DNA from: Stomorhina lunata
Taxonomy: Eukaryota > Arthropoda > Insecta > Diptera > Rhiniidae
Direction of reading: 5' to 3'
Assembly (NCBI GenBank): GCA_933228675.1
Contig: OW121743.1
Location: 58,916,581 to 58,980,580 of the forward strand
DNA length: 64,000 nucleotides
Positions 35,101 through 44,335 of this stretch are shown piece by piece. The position numbers were made by a program, and so were the translations under genes. The notes under the pieces were generated by a model, which saw only the letters and a program-made list of their open reading frames with translations, was not told the DNA's origin and did not search any database. How positions within the stretch are numbered: the stretch's first letter is position 1; each line of letters opens with the position of its first letter.

Positions 35101-35196
35101 AAAACTGAAAAAATTATTTTTGAACGCGGCTCAGTGGATTGCAATTTCTGTCCCGCCACAGGACGTCATCAGCACTTAGCGCCCTCGACCACAGTC
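32191..35196 (-). repeat. Left arm of 465-bp inverted array, about 6.4 units
   Basis: Head-to-tail 465-bp units read leftward: six full units plus about 210 bases. Units are identical by eye except for an A-run: the outermost unit has eight A (around 32305) where inner units have seven. Each unit contains a hammerhead motif, the hairpin CTCGAC-CACA-GTCGAG, and a 93-codon frame. The frame is carried along by the DNA and has no recognisable domain. This and the right arm form one mobile unit about 5.1 kb long. Confidence 0.95.
32339..32390 (-). ncRNA. Hammerhead ribozyme-like motif in left-arm units
   Basis: Minus-strand mirror of the motif described at 35264-35315. The complement of CTGATGA is at 32376-32382. 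Identical copies spaced 465 bp lie at 32804-32855, 33269-33320, 33734-33785, 34199-34250, 34664-34715 and 35129-35180, giving seven in this arm. Confidence 0.65.
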
Positions 35197-35247
35197 GAGT
35201 TGTCAAATCGCAGAGATAATCATCAATTTAACTCATTGAGTTTAATT
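35197..35247. other. 51-bp centre of inverted array
   Basis: The only part of the array not mirrored. It contains the near-palindrome TTTAACTCATTGAGTTTAA. Its left part is ordinary unit sequence (TCAAATCGCAGAGATAATC), so the right arm begins after a jump from ATTGAGTTT to AATTGACTGTGG. This is where replication or reverse transcription switched template, or where two units recombined. Confidence 0.85.
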
Positions 35248-37288
35248 GACTGTGGTCGAGGGCGCTAAGTGCTGATGACGTCCTGTGGCGGGACAGAAAT
35301 TGCAATCCACTGAGCCGCGTTCAAAAATAATTTTTTCAGTTTTTTTCTCCACAATTACTTTTCAAATTTTCAAAATTAATAATTTGAAAGTTAAATGAAC
35401 TCAAGCCTGATTAAACCTAATTTTTCAATCAATTCTAAAGTTCGAATAATTAATTCCCAAATAAATAAAAGCAAAGGGCACGTTGCATTTACATACATTC
35501 ATGTAATTTACTTACATACATATGTTGTTAACATTGTTACTATTCTAAAAATAGCATCAAACCAAAAAGTCTTGTTCTTCTCTACATGCCAACGGCAAGT
35601 GAAAAGATCGAGCAAAACAAGTAATAGGAGAATACACAATCAATTAAACGTAGTGATGTTCGATCAAACTCAATGAGTTAAATTGATGATTATCTCTGCG
35701 ATTTGACAACTCGACTGTGGTCGAGGGCGCTAAGTGCTGATGACGTCCTGTGGCGGGACAGAAATTGCAATCCACTGAGCCGCGTTCAAAAATAATTTTT
35801 TCAGTTTTTTTCTCCACAATTACTTTTCAAATTTTCAAAATTAATAATTTGAAAGTTAAATGAACTCAAGCCTGATTAAACCTAATTTTTCAATCAATTC
35901 TAAAGTTCGAATAATTAATTCCCAAATAAATAAAAGCAAAGGGCACGTTGCATTTACATACATTCATGTAATTTACTTACATACATATGTTGTTAACATT
36001 GTTACTATTCTAAAAATAGCATCAAACCAAAAAGTCTTGTTCTTCTCTACATGCCAACGGCAAGTGAAAAGATCGAGCAAAACAAGTAATAGGAGAATAC
36101 ACAATCAATTAAACGTAGTGATGTTCGATCAAACTCAATGAGTTAAATTGATGATTATCTCTGCGATTTGACAACTCGACTGTGGTCGAGGGCGCTAAGT
36201 GCTGATGACGTCCTGTGGCGGGACAGAAATTGCAATCCACTGAGCCGCGTTCAAAAATAATTTTTTCAGTTTTTTTCTCCACAATTACTTTTCAAATTTT
36301 CAAAATTAATAATTTGAAAGTTAAATGAACTCAAGCCTGATTAAACCTAATTTTTCAATCAATTCTAAAGTTCGAATAATTAATTCCCAAATAAATAAAA
36401 GCAAAGGGCACGTTGCATTTACATACATTCATGTAATTTACTTACATACATATGTTGTTAACATTGTTACTATTCTAAAAATAGCATCAAACCAAAAAGT
36501 CTTGTTCTTCTCTACATGCCAACGGCAAGTGAAAAGATCGAGCAAAACAAGTAATAGGAGAATACACAATCAATTAAACGTAGTGATGTTCGATCAAACT
36601 CAATGAGTTAAATTGATGATTATCTCTGCGATTTGACAACTCGACTGTGGTCGAGGGCGCTAAGTGCTGATGACGTCCTGTGGCGGGACAGAAATTGCAA
36701 TCCACTGAGCCGCGTTCAAAAATAATTTTTTCAGTTTTTTTCTCCACAATTACTTTTCAAATTTTCAAAATTAATAATTTGAAAGTTAAATGAACTCAAG
36801 CCTGATTAAACCTAATTTTTCAATCAATTCTAAAGTTCGAATAATTAATTCCCAAATAAATAAAAGCAAAGGGCACGTTGCATTTACATACATTCATGTA
36901 ATTTACTTACATACATATGTTGTTAACATTGTTACTATTCTAAAAATAGCATCAAACCAAAAAGTCTTGTTCTTCTCTACATGCCAACGGCAAGTGAAAA
37001 GATCGAGCAAAACAAGTAATAGGAGAATACACAATCAATTAAACGTAGTGATGTTCGATCAAACTCAATGAGTTAAATTGATGATTATCTCTGCGATTTG
37101 ACAACTCGACTGTGGTCGAGGGCGCTAAGTGCTGATGACGTCCTGTGGCGGGACAGAAATTGCAATCCACTGAGCCGCGTTCAAAAATAATTTTTTCAGT
37201 TTTTTTTCTCCACAATTACTTTTCAAATTTTCAAAATTAATAATTTGAAAGTTAAATGAACTCAAGCCTGATTAAACCTAATTTTTCA
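35248..37288 (+). repeat. Right arm of 465-bp inverted array, about 4.4 units
   Basis: Four full 465-bp units plus about 182 bases, reading rightward, complementary to the left arm. The outermost unit again has the eight-base homopolymer (around 37200), inner units seven. The arm ends at CCTAATTTTTCA, about 36 bases short of the point where the left arm ends, so the two outer ends are not symmetrical. Confidence 0.95.
35264..35315 (+). ncRNA. Hammerhead ribozyme-like motif in right-arm units
   Basis: Core CTGATGA at 35272-35278 and GAAA at 35296-35299. Stem I pairs AGUG (35268-35271) with CACU (35308-35311), then an A/G mismatch, then GCU (35264-35266) with AGC (35313-35315). Stem II is six pairs from GUCCUG/CGGGAC with a UGG loop, above a C/A mismatch at 10.1/11.1 where a pair is normal. 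Stem III is the short palindrome AUUGCAAU (35299-35306). Cleavage is predicted after C35307 in AUC. Further copies: 35729-35780, 36194-36245, 36659-36710, 37124-37175. Tandem units with one hammerhead each are known in newt, schistosome and cave-cricket satellites and in retrozymes; activity here is inferred. Confidence 0.65.
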
Positions 37289-37301
37289 ATTGAAAGATTT
37301 T
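37289..37301 (+). repeat. 13-bp direct repeat, right flank of inverted array
   Basis: Second copy of ATTGAAAGATTTT (see 32178-32190). The satellite resumes with CTATAGAAATTTTTTCATATTG in phase with the expected pattern. Confidence 0.6.
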
Positions 37302-39050
37302 CTATAGAAATTTTTTCATATTGATAAGTTTTCTATAGAAATTTTTTCGTACGAAAAGTTTTCTTTGGAAATTTTTTCATATCGAAAATTTTTCTACAGA
37401 AATTTGTTTATATCGAAAAATTTTCTATAGAAATTTTTTCATATCAAAAAATTTTTTCATATCGAGAAATTTTCTATGGAAATTTTTTCATATTGAAAAA
37501 TTTTCTAAAAAAAACTTTTCATATTGAAAAATTTTCTATAGGAATTTATTTTTATATTGAAAAATTTTTTATATAAATTTTTTCGTATGGAAAAATTTTC
37601 TGCAAAAATTTTTTCATATCGAAAAATTTTTCATAGAAACATTTTATATATACATTTTTTAATATCGAAAAATTTTCCATAAAAATTTTTTCATATCGAA
37701 AAATTTTTCATAGAAACATTTTATATATACATTTTTTCATATCGAAAAATTTTCCATAAAAATTTTTTCATATCGAAAAATTTTCTATAGATATTTTTTA
37801 TATCAAAAAATTTTCTACAGAAATTTTTTCACATTAAAAAATTTTCTATAGAAATTTTTTCACATTGAAAAATTTTCTATAGAATTTTTTTTACATTGAC
37901 TAATTTTCTATAGAAATTTTTTCATATTGAAAAATTTTCTATAGAAATTTTTTCATATGGAAAAATTTTCTATAGAAATTTTTTCATATTGAAAAATTTT
38001 TAATAGTAATTTTTTCATATTGAAAAATTACTAATTAATTAATTTTTTCATATTAAAAATTTTCTATAGAAATTTTTTCATATCGAAATTTTTTCATATA
38101 AAAAAATTTTTTACAGAAATTTTTTCATATCGAAAAATTTCCTATAGAAATTTTTTCATATCGAAAAATTGTATAAAGAAATTTTTTTATATCGAAAAAT
38201 TTTCAATAGAAAATTTTCATATCGAAAAATTTTCTGTAGAAAATTTTCATATCGAAAAATTTTCTATAGAAATTTTTTCATATCAAAATCCTGTCTATAG
38301 AAGTTTTTTCATACGAAAAATGTTCTTTTCGACAAATTTTCTATAGAAATTTTTTTACATCGAAAAATTTTCTATAGAAATTTTTTCATATCGAAAAATT
38401 TTTTTTTAATAACAAAAAAATTTCTGTAAAATTGTTTCATATAGAAAAATTTTCTATAGAAATTGTTTCATATCGAAAAATTTTCTATAGAATTTTTTTT
38501 ATATCATTTTTCATATCAAAAAATTTTTGATAGAAATTTTTTTAAATCGAAAAAGTTTCTAAAGAAATTTGTTTATATAAATAAATTTTCTATAGAAATT
38601 TTTTCATATCGAAAAATTTTCTATAGAAATTTTTTCATATTGAAAAATTTTCTTTAGAAATTTTTTAATATCGAAAATTGTATAACTAAATATTTTCGAT
38701 AGAAATATTAAAAAAAATTTCTGTAAAAATTTGTTTTATATCGAAAAATTTTCTATAGAAAATTTTATCATAAAAAAAATTTTCTATAGAAATTTTTTCA
38801 TATCGAAAAATTTTCTATAGAAATTTTTTAATATCAAAAAATTTTCTATCGAAATTTTTTTTTATATCGAAAAATTTTCTATCGAAATTTTTTCATATCG
38901 AAAAATTTTTTATAAGAATTTTTTCATAATTAAATAAATTCGATAAAAAATTTTTCATATCAAAAAATTTTCTATAAACATTTGGATATAAAGGTTTGGA
39001 TATAAAGGTTTTCTATTGAAATTTTTTTCCTTTAAAAAAATTGTTCATAT
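37302..39050. repeat. AT satellite block 5 (CATATCG / CTATAG type)
   Basis: Continuation of block 4 after the inserted array, with the same 28-bp dialect plus CATATTG variants. Two adjacent 73-bp segments near 37630-37760 are duplicated (TCATAGAAACATTTTATATA occurs twice). Confidence 0.92.
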
Positions 39051-39519
39051 AAATTTTTTTAGGGCTTTCTTGACTTTCCAAAACTGTTTAAAATTTTTAT
39101 ATCGCTCTGAAAATGTGGGAGTTGGAGGTACTAAAGTACTGCGACCTACCCGAAAACAGTTTTTTGCGAATATCTTAAAATTTTGCAATTGTTTAGAACT
39201 CTTTGAAAATAGTTTTTGTATGCCCTCACCTAGGCCTATAATGCCCACTATGTCGCTTTCCAAGTTTTTACAAAAGTTGCTCGGTTGTAGCACAGTGTAA
39301 TTGAAGTCATTTTTATTCGGCTAACATTTTTGAGCCGATTCGGTTTTATGGCATCAACAAAGTACGGCGCGCGTCTCTTAGTCGACTTTGAATAGGTCAA
39401 CTTGTTTTTTTTTTTTTGACTATGACACAAAATTTACAATGTTGCTTATAAGCAACAAATTACAAGAATGATTTAAATAAACGAATATAAATCTACATTA
39501 CATTCTAAAATATTAAATT
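39051..39519. other. Unique sequence, unidentified; possible transposon debris
   Basis: Less AT-biased than its surroundings. Open frames on both strands (94 codons at 39016-39300 plus, 82 codons at 39045-39293 minus) overlap, so at most one could be real, and neither has a recognisable domain. Confidence 0.4.
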
Positions 39520-39925
39520 TCAAAAAAGCTAAAGTGTGGCCAAAAGTAGAAATAAGACATTTTGAAACCATCTACCGACAAAGTATAATCTGTCTTTTTT
39601 AAACACGCGGTCTTTTCATAGGAGTTGATACCACACATTGTGAATCTTTTTAATTTGTACTCGTATTCAAAGTTTAATTATATGTTGTTAATATTATTTA
39701 AAAGAGATTGATAAACATTTAATAACACCAAATAATAGTGATTTGAAACTCACGGTGAAATTTATGTCTCAGATCTATTTTAATAGTTTTCAAATTAAAA
39801 CCCTTGAAGATATTGTAACTTTTAGGTAACAATTTTCAAATCTAATTATAGCCTTTCGCAGTCAACACGCTCTCGTTTTAGTGTCAAACTTAAAGTTTCG
39901 TAATTGTAATTTGTGATCAAGTATA
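39520..39925 (-). repeat. 0.4-kb dispersed repeat X, copy 2, uninterrupted
   Basis: Homologous in reverse to 10049-10279 joined to 13562-13745. It shows the site without the Helitron: in the orientation of copy 1 the sequence runs CTCTTTTAAATAATATTAAC. No coding potential or clear terminal repeats. Confidence 0.8.
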
Positions 39926-40339
39926 ACTAAAACTTCAAATAATGGATCGATTTTTTTCATTTAGATAAACTGACCAATTAAAGAAGGGAATGGGTAAAAT
40001 TTTTTGTAAAATTTCGTGGGTTTTTTGAAACAAACCAATTAAATTGAAGTTAATTTTTGTGATAGCTATCAAAACATCTTCAAATGCCACTTATGAGATT
40101 ATATCTTTTGGAGAAATTGTTTAAAATTAAATTGAACCAGAAAAAAATTATATATCTGTTGTTATATCAAATAGAAATGAATTGAAAAAAATAATTTGAA
40201 AGATAAAATTCAAAAATGATTTTAAACATTAATGCTTTTAAGTTTATATAAGAACCTCTTGCTCCGTAACTCCTAAAGTTTTTCTAAATCAAGATAGGCC
40301 AAATGGAGAGCATGTGTGTTCAATTTTAAATTGAGTAAA

Positions 40340-40520
40340 GCAAAAGTTTTCTTGTTGTTATTCCCCTGCTACGCAAATAATGGCCAACCTTGATCTATAC
40401 CAGGTCCAATAAAATACTGAGCCGTTTTGCCGGTTAAACGAGAAGAAAGAATCGGTTGATTTTAAGAGGTTGTTCTTGGTGTTCCCCTGCCACGCAAATA
40501 ATGGCCAACCTTGTTTCCAA
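40340..40520. repeat. Two-copy direct repeat, about 121 bp apart
   Basis: CACGCAAATAATGGCCAACC (40492-40511), with the variant CTACGCAAATAATGG at about 40368, preceded in each case by TTCCCCTGC. A short tandem duplication of unknown origin. Confidence 0.65.
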
Positions 40521-40599
40521 ATCATAAACCCAAAACGTTGGCAACAAATTGGGCTCATCTTTGAGTTTAGTTGGCTCTGCACAAGATTACCCAATGTTG

Positions 40600-41340
40600 A
40601 CTTTTATATAAATCAAATTTAAGCTTTTTCTTTCATTACCATCAAAAGCTTTTTTCAAAGCGCTTTAAAGCTTTTGCTATTTGGCGTATTTCAAAAGGTT
40701 TGATCGACCATTAGTTTGATTAATGCGAAAATATCATGCAATGCCTCCTTTTAGGTAAATAAAACTTAAGATTTTCATTTGACCTTAAAAACCTTTAAGC
40801 TTTTTCTTTCATTCCCATCAAAAGCTTTTTTTTAAGTGCTTTAAAGCTTTTGCTATTTGGCGCATTTCGAAAGGTTTGATATTGGCGTATTTCAAAAGCT
40901 TTGATCGACCATTAGTTTGATTAATGCGAAAAGATCATTCATTGCCTTCTTTTAGGTAAATAAAACTTAAGCTTTTCCTTTGACCTTAAAAAAAAATCAA
41001 GCTTTTTCTTTTATTCCCATCAAAAGCTTTTTTTAAGTGCTTTAAAACTTTTGATATGTGGCATAATTCAAAGGGTTGGATAGACCATTAGTTTGATTAA
41101 TGCGAAAAGATCATTCAATGCCTTCTTTTATTGAAAAAGGACTTAATCTTTTCATTTGACCTTAAAAAAAATGTCAGCTTTTTAAAGCTTTTGCTATTTG
41201 GCGTATTTTAAAAGGTTTGATAGACCATTAGTTTGATTAATGCCTTCTTTTAGGTAAATAAAACTTAAGCTTTTTCTTTGACCTTCTCTCACTCCAAGAG
41301 CTTTTAAGCTTTCGCTATTGTTTGCTATTTGCCATATTTA
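40600..41340. repeat. Tandem 175-200 bp repeat, about four units
   Basis: AGCTTTTTCTTTCATTCCCA-like starts occur at about 40622, 40798 and 40999, with a shortened unit near 41175. Each is followed by TTTAAAGCTTTTGCTATTTG, GACCATTAGTTTGATTAATG and GGTAAATAAAACTTAAGC. HindIII-like AAGCTT words are frequent. No gene. Confidence 0.8.
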
Positions 41341-42127
41341 AAAAGGTTATTTTGAACAATGATAATAGATCGTTGAGGATCCTGTTCTGTTAAACAAATG
41401 AACAAAACTCTAGAGAAGACTCTTTGAAAAAGATCGAGGCTTCATTACTTCCGATAATTTTCGTACTATTTGTGAGATTTATTATTTTTTAAGCAATCCC
41501 TTTTCGGGCAGTTTTCAATATTTCAAATTTTTCTTTTTGCTAATTTACTTTGTATACCAAAATTATAGAACCCGTAGCTTCTGTTGGACCTAAAGTTGAA
41601 ATTAAGGACAAAGCAGGCATATTTTTGGGTTACTCAAATCATTCATTGGCCTTACTATGTCCAGCTCAGTCCTATCCGGTACCAGCGTTTAGGTAAATTT
41701 TTTATATAAAAGCATCTCCAATTCAGGCAGTTTCTTCTAGAGATATTATATATTCTTAATTACTAAAACAAAATTTCAGTTCAATATCTGTGTTAAGTAA
41801 ATTTAAAATGTAAACAATACTAATCCCCTAATAAAACTTCTGCGGGAAAAAAATGAGACTTCAAAACTTAAATCTTAAGGTAGAAACACAATTGGGACGA
41901 ATAACTAATTTCGTCCAGCACGACGAATTCGGATTTAAAAATTTGTCTTGTAAATTCGTCCATTGAACACATTTGGGACGAATAGACGTTGTTGACACCA
42001 TTTTTGTTAATTTTTTATTTGCACAAATTACTTACACTTTCGGACATATCGCGCACTCACAACATTTGCAATTTTTTTAATTTATTCTTTGATTATTACA
42101 CAAGATTATAACATTTAAAATATTTTA

Positions 42128-43396
42128 TCGGGTGTTTTTTATTGAGGTATAGAACTTTAAGTTGGCATCACTTTTTTAACTGGCGGCCATTTTGTCAGCT
42201 GTCAAGTGATTAATATTTAGTTTGGTTTGCCATTTCATCATGAACAGGTTGACAAAAGAACAACGCTTGCAAATCGTGCAAATTTATTTCGAAAATAATG
42301 GTTCAGTTCGCGAAGTTTACCGCAAGCTCCGTCCATTTTATGGTCGACATAATCGTCCATCAGAGCAATTAATTCGGTTAACCATGGATCGTTTTCGCAC
42401 TACGTTTACTCTATGTGATAATACGCATCCGCAGCGACGTCGAACAGTGCGCACCGAAGAAACAATTGCCGCTGTAGAGCAAAGTGTTGAAGAGGACCCG
42501 AATGAATCGATTCGCCACCGTGCACAGCAATTGGAGCTTTCCATCAACTTTATGGAAGATTTTGCGCAAAGATCTTGGCTTGCGACCTTAAAAGATCCAG
42601 CTTGTGCAAGAATTAAAGCCACGAGACCATGCAATGCGTCGTGATTTTGGTGTATGGGCCGAAAATGAGATTGATCTCGATGCTGATTTTCATCGCAAAA
42701 TTTTGTTCAGTGATGAGGCTCATTTTTGGTTGAATGGCTACGTCAACAAGCAAAATTGCCGCATTTGGAGTGAAGAGAATCCACATGAGACCCTTGAGAC
42801 GCCATTACATCCACAAAAACTGACTGTTTGGTGTGCTCTATGGGCGGGTGGAGTCATTGGGCCATACTTAAATGGAGACCGGTATAGAGCCATGATAACC
42901 GACTATTTTGTTCCCCAATTGGATGGCATGAATGTGGATGAGTTGTGGTTCCAACAAGACGGCGCTACGTGCCACACAGCGCAAGTCACAATTTATTTAT
43001 TGAAGGAAACATTCGATGAGCGCATAATTTCGCGAAATGGACCTGTCAATTGGCCACCAAGATCGTGCGATTTGACACCACTGGACTATTTTCTTTGGGG
43101 ATATGTGAAGTCGCTCGTCTACGCCAACAAACCAGAAACGTTAGGGGACTTGGAAGCCAACATTCGTGGCGTTATTGCCAACATACGACCCCATATGCTC
43201 GAAAAAGTAGTTGAAAATTGGACCTGTAGAATTGGCTTTATTCGAGCCAGCCGCGGCGGCCACATGCCCGAAATCATATTTAAACATTAATGGCATAAAA
43301 TTATCCTTCCAATAAAGCCAAATTGATGGACATTAAAACGATTTTCTTGTGTTTTATTTCAATTCGAAGTTCTATACCTCTAAAAAAAACACCCAT
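42128..43396 (+). mobile_element. rosa-like (DD41D) Tc1/mariner-superfamily element, copy 2
   Basis: A 1269-bp element flanked by TA (42126-42127 and 43397-43398). Its ends, TCGGGTGTTTTTTATTGAGG and the complement of a similar GGGTGTTTTTTTTAGAGG, match copy 1. It is 20 bp shorter than copy 1, fully explained by its 33-bp and 2-bp deletions, the 16-bp deletion in copy 1, and one base in a homopolymer. Confidence 0.9.
42222..43290 (+). pseudogene. DD41D transposase, inactivated (copy 2)
   Basis: Same transposase as copy 1. The likely start is the second methionine (42240, MNRLTKEQ). Residues 1-110 cover the paired helix-turn-helix region. A 2-bp loss after AATTGGAGCTTT (about 42541) shifts the frame, and translation would stop at 42644. 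The catalytic part continues in another frame from about 42604 to 43290, with FSDEAHFWLNGY, WFQQDGATCHTA and LTPLDYFLWGY intact and 41 residues between the last two Asp. A 33-bp in-frame deletion near 42869 removes eleven codons present in copy 1 and leaves PYLNGD. The Cys codon that is TGA in copy 1 is intact here. Confidence 0.9.
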
Positions 43397-43677
43397 TATT
43401 TGAAATAAATATTTTTTGTTTACATTTTATAAGGTGACCATATTTAACAAGAATATATATAAATATAATTTCTAATATTTTACAACAGAAATAGAAATAC
43501 AGCCACTCTAATCCAGTTTAGTCGTCGTTCGTCTGCGTATGGAATAGAAATAAACCTATCGCACTGTTCGATACGCACAACGAGTTTCGTCGTACGCTTC
43601 AATTGTGAGCACACTCATATAAGCCCATATGTTCTATTTCGTTCCGAAAAATTGGTCGTTCGTTCCAATTGTGTTTC

Positions 43678-44217
43678 ATACTTTAAGCAAAATGTTATAA
43701 ACAAATTTAATAAAATATTTATAATAATTTGTAAGCCTTTTTGAAAAGTTCTTATTTCAAAATGTCTCTTTACTTCAAAATTTTTTTAACTCATAAAACC
43801 TCTTAAGTGACAGGGCGACATTTAGAAAACAATTTTTTTCTTTTTAGTCGTCTCTAATATTCGATTAATCGAAATGATTGACAGTTATTTTAAATTTTTA
43901 AAACAAGTGTTTGCGGTTTTTGTTAGAATTTAGATTATTTTTATGAGGTAGTGAAAAGCATTTATTTTGTATTTAATAAGTATTTAAAAACAAATATCAT
44001 TTAATTTTTAATCAAAGCAAACTAAAGGCAGACTAACCGACAGACAAATAGATTTTGCCTTCCCCTATTGATTTCTAAGGCAAACTCTAAACCGATTAGT
44101 TATGAAACAAAATAAAGGGATTAATTTAGAAATGATTGATTAAAAGTCATTTAAAGAGCAAATTACAGCAATTTGTGGTCAAATGACACGTAGGCACAAT
44201 TAATTAGAAAATAGAAG
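43678..44217. other. Spacer, nothing recognised
   Basis: AT-rich unique sequence between the TIR element and a TA microsatellite. No gene or transposon end seen. Confidence 0.5.
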
Positions 44218-44242
44218 TATATATATATATATATATATATAT

Positions 44243-44309
<67 letters not shown>
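44218..44309. repeat. (TA)n microsatellite
   Basis: About 90 bases of TA dinucleotides with a single G interruption near 44243. Confidence 0.97.
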
Positions 44310-44311
<2 letters not shown>

Positions 44312-44335
44312 GTATATCAGGCGGGATATCTAATT

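Larger units (their letters stand above)
41883..43677. mobile_element. TIR element (class uncertain) interrupted by rosa-like copy 2
   Basis: The left end GAAACACAATTGGGACGAA and the right end (complement GAAACACAATTGGAACGAAC) are inverted repeats of about 35 bp with mismatches; both continue into CAATTT or TAATTT then TCG. Without the 1269-bp rosa copy it would be about 525 bp, MITE-sized. No convincing target duplication was found, so superfamily and exact ends are open. Confidence 0.4.

Noticed and set aside
32443..37071. Ten identical 93-codon frames in the 465-bp units
   Set aside because: Identity reflects homogeneity of the DNA. There is no recognisable domain, and a hammerhead-bearing unit needs no protein. 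Kept only as an open question for ribosome profiling.
39016..39300. 94-codon plus-strand frame
   Set aside because: An overlapping 82-codon frame exists on the other strand, its first part is satellite-derived, and no domain was recognised.
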